The notes beneath the pieces are model-generated. The model was not told the origin of the DNA and searched no databases. It saw only the letters and a program-made list of their open reading frames with translations. 64,000 nucleotides of DNA from Ampelocalamus luodianensis (taxonomy: Eukaryota; Streptophyta; Magnoliopsida; Poales; Poaceae): NCBI GenBank assembly GCA_036346255.1, contig CM070633.1, forward strand, positions 39,385,692-39,449,691, given 5' to 3'. A program made the translations under genes and the position numbers. Positions 57,257 through 64,000 of this stretch are shown here, piece by piece (position 1 is the first letter of the stretch; each line of letters starts with the position of its first letter).

Positions 57257-58992
57257 TGTAATACTCCGTGTTTCGTTTAGAGGGAGTTTAATCGGGGAAA
57301 TTTTGCAAGTTCGTTTTCCGGCTTTTGGAGTAGTTTCTTGGTTTGGGCCTCCGACCAGGCCACCCTTCCTAGGGGCCGGCCAAAATCCTCCCCCTTGGGC
57401 CTGGCCCATGCGCCCCTCCCCTCCTCCCCCTAACCCTAACCAGCCCTTTTTCCCCCTCCCCTTGTGGCCGAACCCCCCCTTTCCCCCTCTTGGCCGCCGC
57501 CCCCCCCATCCTCCTCTCTTCCTCCTCACGTCCTGCCCTAGGAGCTGCTCCCTAACCTCCCTGGTTGCTGGTCCCTGCTGGCTTGCCTCCCCTTCTTGCC
57601 TTCGGACCTTCCCCCGCTACCGGATGCGCAAGGAGTTGTGGAGGACAGCAGTTCGCTTGGGGCAAAGGAGGTGAGAAGAAGTGAGATCGTCTTCTCCGTG
57701 GTTCTTCCGCCTACTTCCTGGTTGCTGCAAAGGTAACGGATGCCGACCCTCGTCTTTTGATTAGTGGTAGAGGCGATTTAGTTCATATTCGGTTAGAACG
57801 AATTGCTGCGAGCAGAAAGTCGGTTCTGTCCAGTTTGTTGCGTGGACTTTTTCGTGATGTTAGAGGCCGAATCTTTGTTGTCCATCTCCTAGAGATATGT
57901 AGGTTTTGTTCTTAGCTTTCGGTGGCCGCCAAGAACACTGAATTCCGACATGCGAATCAAAAGTTATGGTAGTTTTCGTCTCTGCTGTCCAGAATCCTGA
58001 CGAGATTAGACTGTCAGTTTGTCTTTCAATTTTGGGCTGTGTTATTGGCAAATTCAGGGCTTCCACCCAACTAAGTTATTGTAGGCCTGGGTCTTAGCTT
58101 TTGATATTGATAAAGAACGCCCAATTCGGAGTTGTAGATTAAAAGTTATGGCGTTTCATTTCTGCTGTTCTAAATGCTTAGTCAGATTCTGTTCTGCTGA
58201 TTCGGTTGGTAGTTAGCAATTTAATTTGGCCGAATTGGATTGTCTCGTCAACTACAAAGTTGTATATATATGTGTTAAGATCGTGTAGGATCTGGGCTCA
58301 CCTCGTTTGGAGTCTCAGGTCATTAGATTTGGCACTTTCCGTGCTGCTGTCCAGAAATTGTCAGAAGTACGGACAGACAGGGTTTGTTGGTCTTGGGGAG
58401 TTTGATACATTTAGAATTTGAGATTTCCATCAACTAGGTTGTTGTAGATAATTGTACTACCTTTCATTCAAGCCTGAGAGCATCCCTTTCGAGTTGTAGA
58501 TCGAAAGTTATGCTATTTTTACCGCTGCTGTCCGTTTATGCTTTTGCTAGAATGTGGGTTAATTCAAGCGCGGGTATCATCTAGATGGTGGAATTGGGAA
58601 TTATAAGTTAGTGCGATGCAGTAGTTTCTTGATGACTTAGTTCTTATTGAGTAACTTTGGTGTAGGGGTGAGGCACCAAGGTTAGCGGCTTCTTCATTGC
58701 CTTCCAACGCACCGCCACGCTAAAGGCAAGTCTGATGACTTATGTGTGGTTTAAACATCCCGGATGCTTGTTGATTGATTTAGTATTTTGTTGATTATGA
58801 GAAGCTTAAACATTCATGTGCCATCCACGGAGTGGAATGTTATGATGACCCTGTTCTTTATGTATGCTGTTTCTTATGAGTAGTGATGATCTTATTCGGT
58901 GTTCATAAATTGTATTCATGCAATCATGTTCTGTTCAGTCCACGGAGTGGAGATCCACGGAGTGGAGTCTAAAGTCCCATCAATTCCAGATG
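57257..58992 (+). mobile_element. LTR-like insertion X
   Basis: Starts TGTAATACTCCGTG, a typical gypsy LTR start, and interrupts the flanking repeat at CCCTCA; the copy at 59440 shows the uninterrupted sequence. GC-rich, C-biased 57350-57620, then AT-richer with a ~180-bp periodic repeat. The right end is not a clean CA and abuts the duplicated element B terminus at 58993, so X is probably truncated. Confidence 0.5.
57824..58540 (+). repeat. ~180-bp period degenerate tandem repeat inside X
   Basis: The marker CTGCTGTCC or a variant occurs at 57983, 58162, 58344 and 58525 (steps 179, 182 and 181), in three of the four units preceded by AAAGTTATG and in two by GAGTTGTAGAT. A weaker unit may start near 57824. 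Confidence 0.65.
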
Positions 58993-59446
58993 AAAAGATT
59001 TTCCAAATGCAAGAATTGATGCAAATGATACCAAGATGTCATGCATCTCGATAAGATGCATACTAATCCTCATTAATTCATTTGGGGATGTTACATGGGG
59101 TTGATGGAAAGCAAGTTGGTTCGAGAAAGCATGTAGTCGCTTGCCGATGAGATCACCGAGCGGAGCACATCGGGAGAAACTCACCGAGGTTAAAGCGTGA
59201 TCGAGTTGCGGTAGAGCGCACTCGCACACCAACGACGGAGAAGCTAGCGGCGTTGACATGCGGTGGTCCTCGGCGTTGCGGATGTGCACCGAACCCTACC
59301 AAAGAAAGCGGTGAGTGGATGAATTGGGAATGGGGATAAGTTGGTTCGGAGATAGTCGCCGGAGCGCTTTAGGATTCATGTGACCGTCGCTTGATCGAAT
59401 GGGTGTGGCGTCGGACTCTGGGCTTTGAATACCCAAAGCCCTCATG
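58993..59446. repeat. Duplicate of the element B right junction
   Basis: Repeats 56792-57259: the last ~100 bp of the element B LTR, the target site and the flanking repeat, ending CCCTCATGT. It differs by many short deletions, often in G or C runs. It must postdate the insertion of B or be an assembly/haplotype artefact. Confidence 0.8.
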
Positions 59447-59485
59447 TGTGTTGTACTTGAAGTAACATTTTGGCTTCGGATAGCG

Positions 59486-60690
59486 TGTGTTACACCTCAT
59501 GTGTAGTCCGTGATCGCCACTAGTATACACATCCATAACATTGATAATCACATCCATACATTCATACATACAAATTGAAACAAATATGGTACATAACTTA
59601 GATGATTCCAGAGTTTAAATCACATGGGCCGACCGGCCAAATAAAACCGAAGTATCCACAGAGTGCAGCGAAAAGCATAGTAAATAAACCAAAATGGACC
59701 AGTGGTATGCCAATCTGAACCCTCGGGCAACCAACAATATACAAGTCCTACAAAGTCCCATCATCAAACCCTCTGGTACCGGGTGTGAAGAAAGCGTCGT
59801 CCGACGTAGGCTCATCTTCTAAGTCTAAACAACAATTTAAGCAAGATTGAGTATATTGCGTACTCAGCAAGACTTGTAGTGTATCGCAACATTTGTATAA
59901 ATACAAGGCTTATCAAGACCTAAGGCTCTATGCTACCAGTTGTTTTCGGTATTATGCAAATTTTATTTGCAATATCAATATGTAGTATTTTGCAACAGAA
60001 ATTTAAAGAGCAGTTAAATAGATAAATGACAACAAATGAGTAATTGAATAAATACCAATTCGCAACCCTCCTCGGCTGCGAGCAACATCTAAATAACAAC
60101 TCGCAACCCTCCTCGACTGCGAGCAACTACTTGTTTTCAGCCATAGACATGGCACTCAAACTCAAATATAAACCAACAAACCATTTCCCACATTTTCCAA
60201 CGAAACTATTTTTATGAAAATCAAGACTATACCCATTAACAATACACTAAGCATGCTCATGACAGCGAGCATAGCTATTTAAATAGATTTACACTCTGTA
60301 GAGGTGTACAACTTTACCCACCGCACATAATTCTCTAGTTTATTCGACATCCGTTGATACCACCGCTCACTACCTTTGGTGAGCAGTTTAGAGCACATGT
60401 CGGAGCCTTTACATCACCTAGTCCTAACCTTGCACTAGCCCGGTGAATGAACACCCTCATTTCACCTGGGTACACCCCTGTTTCAGTGTGGCATTCACCG
60501 TTGCATCAGAAGGCCTCGGTGAAGGGAACCCCTTCGAGCAATCACATATGCTCGCACTACTATAGCCTACCAACATGCAAGGGTAGTTTTCGATGACTTA
60601 ATTAGCTAATGTCGTCTCATACCGGCACATGTGGTTGTACGCTTAGGCTTAGATTGGACTTGCTAGTGTTCAGTCCTCAATTGACCCGTG
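59486..60690 (-). mobile_element. Truncated LTR D (3' part)
   Basis: TGTGTTACACC start in the style of the other long LTRs. GGCCGACCGGCC at 59627-59638 and the dyad module at 60255-60384: GCTC-N8-GAGC, CTATTTAAATAG, and a stem-loop GCTCAC..GTGAGC. Homology to L2 ends near TCCTCAATTGACCC; beyond lies a Tat pol fragment, so about two-thirds of the LTR is missing. Confidence 0.65.
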
Positions 60691-61195
60691 ACGGCCCTAG
60701 GCTAGATCGCCCTGGCGGTCACGTTCAACGACGACCTTACATCCCGCACGGAGACCATAACCTTTGATGTGGTTCAGATGCCCTACCAGTATAATGCCAT
60801 CCTCGGTCGGGCCACTCTGAACGCTTTTGGCTCAATAGCCCACCATAATTACATGTGCAAGAAGATCCTCGCGCCAGGAGGCGTCATCATGATACGAGCA
60901 AACCAAGACCTGGCCCGTCGAACCGAGCTGGAGTCAGGCTCATTCACCCGACACGTGCATGCTATCGAAGCTAACACGGAGGCACCTGGTCGGGCCCCCA
61001 CTGGAAAATGGGCCCCAAAAGCCAAGCCGGAGGGGTAGCTGTGAAATGTTCCCCTCAGGGACTCCTCCACGGAGAAAACAATGGCCCTGGGGGACCAAAC
61101 TCCAAGCGGAGGAGTACAGCGACATCCTCCCGGTCCTCCGCGACAATGCTGACATCTTCGCATGGAGCCCGGAGGACATCCCAGGAAAATTCTAG
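60691..61195 (+). pseudogene. pol: Tat/RIRE2-type protease to RT-linker fragment
   Basis: Plus-strand fragment: a TAG at 60703, then IALAVTFNDDLTSRTETITF, VQMPYQYNAILGRATLNAFG and HHNYMCKK, characteristic of the C-terminal protease region of Tat-lineage elements. After a stop and frame change, EEYSDILPVLRDNADIFAWS matches the region before RT. RT itself is absent. Same strand and lineage as the gag at 6064-13519, so it could be the distant continuation of that element or a separate relic. Confidence 0.7.
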
Positions 61196-61441
61196 AAATT
61201 AGAAAAGTGCTGACGTCGAAAGCATATTTTCCGAGGTTTATGCTTTCCAATAGAGAAAACATATTTTCCTCTGAGTTTTACTAGGCTTATGCCTTCCAGT
61301 ATAGAAAACATATTGTCCTCTAGACTAAAAGTGACTTTTCTCATTTTTTCAATTTGTATTAAGTTACATGTGGGGCCTACTTGCCAGTGACTCACTTTTT
61401 ATTTTATTTATTTTACATAAAAACCAGAGGTGGTTCCACAT
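61196..61441. repeat. Imperfect ~50-bp direct repeat, probable LTR remnant
   Basis: TTTATGCTTTCCAATAGAG with ACATATTTTCCTCTGAG is repeated as TTATGCCTTCCAGTATAG with ACATATTGTCCTCTAGA about 50 bp later (61233-61324). The style resembles the ACGT-core clusters of the LTRs. Confidence 0.4.
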
Positions 61442-62021
61442 TGTCACAACACCAACTTGATTAATAGAATTATTACGCATCTCATGAGCATGCATTTAAT
61501 TTCTTGAGCATGTGCACAATTTATTGCACTTGAAAAACTTTAAATCAAAATTCAATGTACAACTCAAATAAGAAGCTCCAAAAGAAAATTGAGATAAATG
61601 CTTATAAATTATATGGAAAATAATTTATTTAAATCTTTTAATATTTATCAAGAATAAATATAATTTTTCCTAAATTTTTGGAATTTAAATCAACCCTGAG
61701 AAAATTCAAACTCAATTCACAAGCCTTTCCTGTGAAAGAATTTAAAACATGAACAATGAGTTTATAAAATTTTCTTGGGAACTAGGTCATCCCAGGAACC
61801 TCTCTATAAAATTTTAGTTTTTTTATGAGTTTATTTGCTATTTTTAGCACCCGATCAAAGTAGAAGAGTTTGTTTTAAATCTCAGTCAACTGTGTTTGAC
61901 TCGGGGCAAACCGACCGGACCAGCTTTGACCTGATCTAACTCAAGCCTGACCTACGCCGCACTTACCTGAGCCACTGATGAGGCGGACCCACCTGGAAGA
62001 TCCATCCTCTTCCTCGCGCAG
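61442..62021 (+). mobile_element. LTR E, 5' end only
   Basis: TGTCACAACACCAACTTGATT and the next 500 bp follow the start of the element A LTR (GCATCTCATGAGCATGC versus GCATCTTATCAGCATGC; the AT-rich block; CATCCCAGGAACCTCTC). It is cut at 62021 by LTR F. Confidence 0.65.
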
Positions 62022-64000
62022 TGTAACAGCCCGATTTTCAAATTTCAGTAGAAATTAAAATTTATGTATTTTTGTGGAATTTTCTAGAAATTTTAAAAGC
62101 TTTTTATAATTTTTTTCAAAGCCAAAACAATTTATTTGCAAAATTAATTACCAAATAATAGTTGGAAATATTTTATTTAAGTCCCAGATAATTCTGTGAA
62201 TTTTTCTAGAATTTTTGGGATTTATTTGCTATTTTCTAAAGCTTAAATGAATAAACAGTAATAGTTTAAATGGAAAAGGAATTTAAAACTCAAAATAGTG
62301 TTTGGGCTGAAACCCAAAACCTCAGCCCAACCCGCTCCCTGCGCACGGCCCGCACCGGCCCAAGCCCCCGCGCCCGTTCCTCCCCTCGCACGCGCACCGT
62401 TGGATCTAAATCCAACGGCCCCGCACGCGCTCCTCTCCCTCTCTCTCTCTGCCCCACTCCATCTCGGCTGTTAGATCAGAATCCAACGGGCCACAAACCA
62501 TCGTCCCTGCGCCCTTCTTCTTCGCGTAGCCGCGCCCGAGCCGGCCGCCATTTTCGCGACGTGGAGCTCCGATTTCACCGCGTTCTACTCCCTCTCTCGT
62601 CACAAAGTCGCACGCAACGGCTCCGGTGCCTCACGCAGCCCCCACTCCCCCCTCAACCCCTCTTCTCGCGCATGTTCTAGCCGAAACCGTCGCCGCGCCC
62701 GCAACCGCCGCTGCACGCCCCCACCTCGTCCACGCCGCCTCGCGGCCTCCCAGCGCCTATAAAAGGGAGCCTCGGGAGCGCCTCTCCTCACTCATTCCGA
62801 TCGCACCACTCACTCTTCGCCTCCCCTCTTGGTTTCGTCGGAATCGCCGATTCCTCGTCGCCAGCCGCCACACACTCCGCCACCTTTTGCGCCGTCGTCA
62901 TCGACTTTCCGGCCACCACGACCACATCGACAGCATCGCCGCATCGTCGTCGTCCCAATGCGTGCCTTGGATTCGCCGGAGACCTACCGCGTCACCACTT
63001 CACCGTCGAGCCGCACCTCGTCGCCGCCTTCATCCTCATCGCCGGCCACCGACTCACTCCTTCTGGTCGTTGTGGTGAGCATCGTGATCGCCGTCCTCTC
63101 CTCTCTCTTCTGGTGCCCTCGCCGGACATCGGCACACAGCACAACGCCGACGACCATCGGTCCCCACACCGACGCCGTCCTTGTTGACGTGGCCTTGCCA
63201 CGTACACGCCACCTGGGCGCCACCTCAGCGTCGGATCCAACGTGGATCCGACGTGGCACTAGTTCAGCGCCATCCCCCCTGAGCCAAAGCTCGTGGACCC
63301 AGTCCACGTGGCCATGTTTGTGATATGTAGGCCCCACACGTCAGGAAATAGTTTTATTTCTTTAAATTCCGAAAATCTCAACGCTGATGTCTCCCTTGTG
63401 CAATAAGTTGATTTTCCTTTAGAAAAATAAATCAGGAAAATCTAATAAATTCAGAATTTAGGTTTTAAATAGATTTAAACTTCAAAAATTCATAACTTTT
63501 GCATCTGAACTCCAAATTGGGTGATTCAAGTTGAAAAATTTGTATACAATTATAATATAGCTAACTAAACCAAAATATTTCAATTTGGAGTTAATTTGAG
63601 CTATATTTTTGAATTTATTTGAATTTGAATTTGAATTTACCGTATTTTCGCGTATAGACTTGGACGACTCCGGAGAGTTTGACCAACCCGAGGACCTAGA
63701 TTTTCAAGACGTCAACGAAGTCAAGTTATACCATTGATCATATTGAGCCCAGTACTTTAAATTTATTTTTAGTTTTTAAATTATTTAATGCATGCATATG
63801 TTTATACAAATATTTCAATGTCCTGTTTTATACATAGTTATTCCAGTATTCATTGTATGGCCAATTTGAGTATTGTACATGAATGCCTTGTCACCATTAC
63901 ACAAAATGTTACTAAAACGAGTCATATGCTTAGCCATGCTTAGATCATACTTATGAATTTGGGAAGGTTTAGCCAAATCTTTTTATAAACTTGATTTAAA
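62022..64000 (+). mobile_element. LTR F, runs off right edge
   Basis: Starts TGTAACAGCCCG, like the minus-strand start of solo LTR S. AT-rich block, then GC-rich 62300-63330 with a clear TATA box at 62758, then AT-rich again. The open frames in the GC-rich block are proline/serine-rich and show no domain. The dyad module expected in the LTR 3' part lies beyond the window. Flank CGCAG before 62022 would be its target duplication. Confidence 0.7.
62758..62766 (+). promoter_or_regulatory. TATA box of LTR F
   Basis: TATAAAAGG in a GC-rich setting, about 735 bp into the LTR; transcription would start near 62790. This implies that the GC-rich block downstream is transcribed leader. Confidence 0.6.

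Noticed and set aside
57237..57674. 145-codon Pro-rich ORF
   Set aside because: C-rich block of LTR-like insertion X; low complexity and without a domain.
62626..63323. Overlapping 150- and 164-codon ORFs in LTR F
   Set aside because: Ser/Pro/Arg-rich frames in a GC-rich leader-like block, in more than one frame, with no domain. A hydrophobic stretch near 63060 is not enough.

Overview
The window looks like intergenic heterochromatin of a large-genome grass (Poaceae). The evidence is stacked long-LTR Ty3/gypsy elements, a CACTA terminus with grass-like ends, an intron-containing plant acetolactate synthase small-subunit fragment, and no intact host gene. I cannot name the species; a rice-tribe or related grass is a guess. 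Almost every base belongs to a transposable element, and the window reads as a nested record of insertions.

Left part (1-14.9 kb): an LTR open at the left edge (1-2268); a GC-rich minisatellite and a CACTA terminus (ending 2865) that breaks an exon of an acetolactate synthase small-subunit pseudogene (2866-3281); a short copia-type LTR (about 5192-5456); and a decayed Tat/RIRE2-type gag (about 6064-13519). Two solo LTRs split that gag: 6872-10065, with near-matching duplications AAGGA/AAGAA, and 10085-13147, with target duplication ATATT. A truncated LTR follows (13520 to about 14250).

Element A (14911-30142, + strand): a complete Tekay/Del-type chromovirus with very long LTRs (5066 and 4768 bp), a tRNA-Met primer site, gag, protease, RT, RNase H, integrase and chromodomain, and a polypurine tract. 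One frameshift in gag and one stop before RT make it non-autonomous. It sits inside a decayed minus-strand gene of plant-mobile-domain/Ulp1 type, whose halves lie at 14481-14910 and 30143-30493.

Element B (31983-56894, - strand): a relative of A with exact TGGGG target duplications. It has been hit twice: by a 5'-truncated CRM-like element C (about 36233-43141, + strand) that replaced its chromodomain region, and by a 4327-bp solo LTR (45438-49764, - strand, TATAG duplications) inside the start of its RT region. B also has several stops, a frameshift and a mutated RT active site.

Right part (56.9-64 kb): a duplicated junction of element B, an LTR with a regular ~180-bp internal repeat (57257-58992), a truncated LTR (59486 to about 60690), a Tat-type protease-RT linker fragment (about 60691-61195), and two more LTR starts, the last running off the right edge.

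Most interesting signal: the 3' part of nearly all these long LTRs carries the same array of dyads. It comprises a stem-loop whose stem changes sequence but stays complementary around an 8-nt loop, then GTTGTACAAC, CTCTGCAGAG, CTATTCGAATAG and GTCC-N8-GGAC. Paired substitutions preserve these dyads across families that share little other sequence, which suggests a selected RNA structure or a dimer-binding array.
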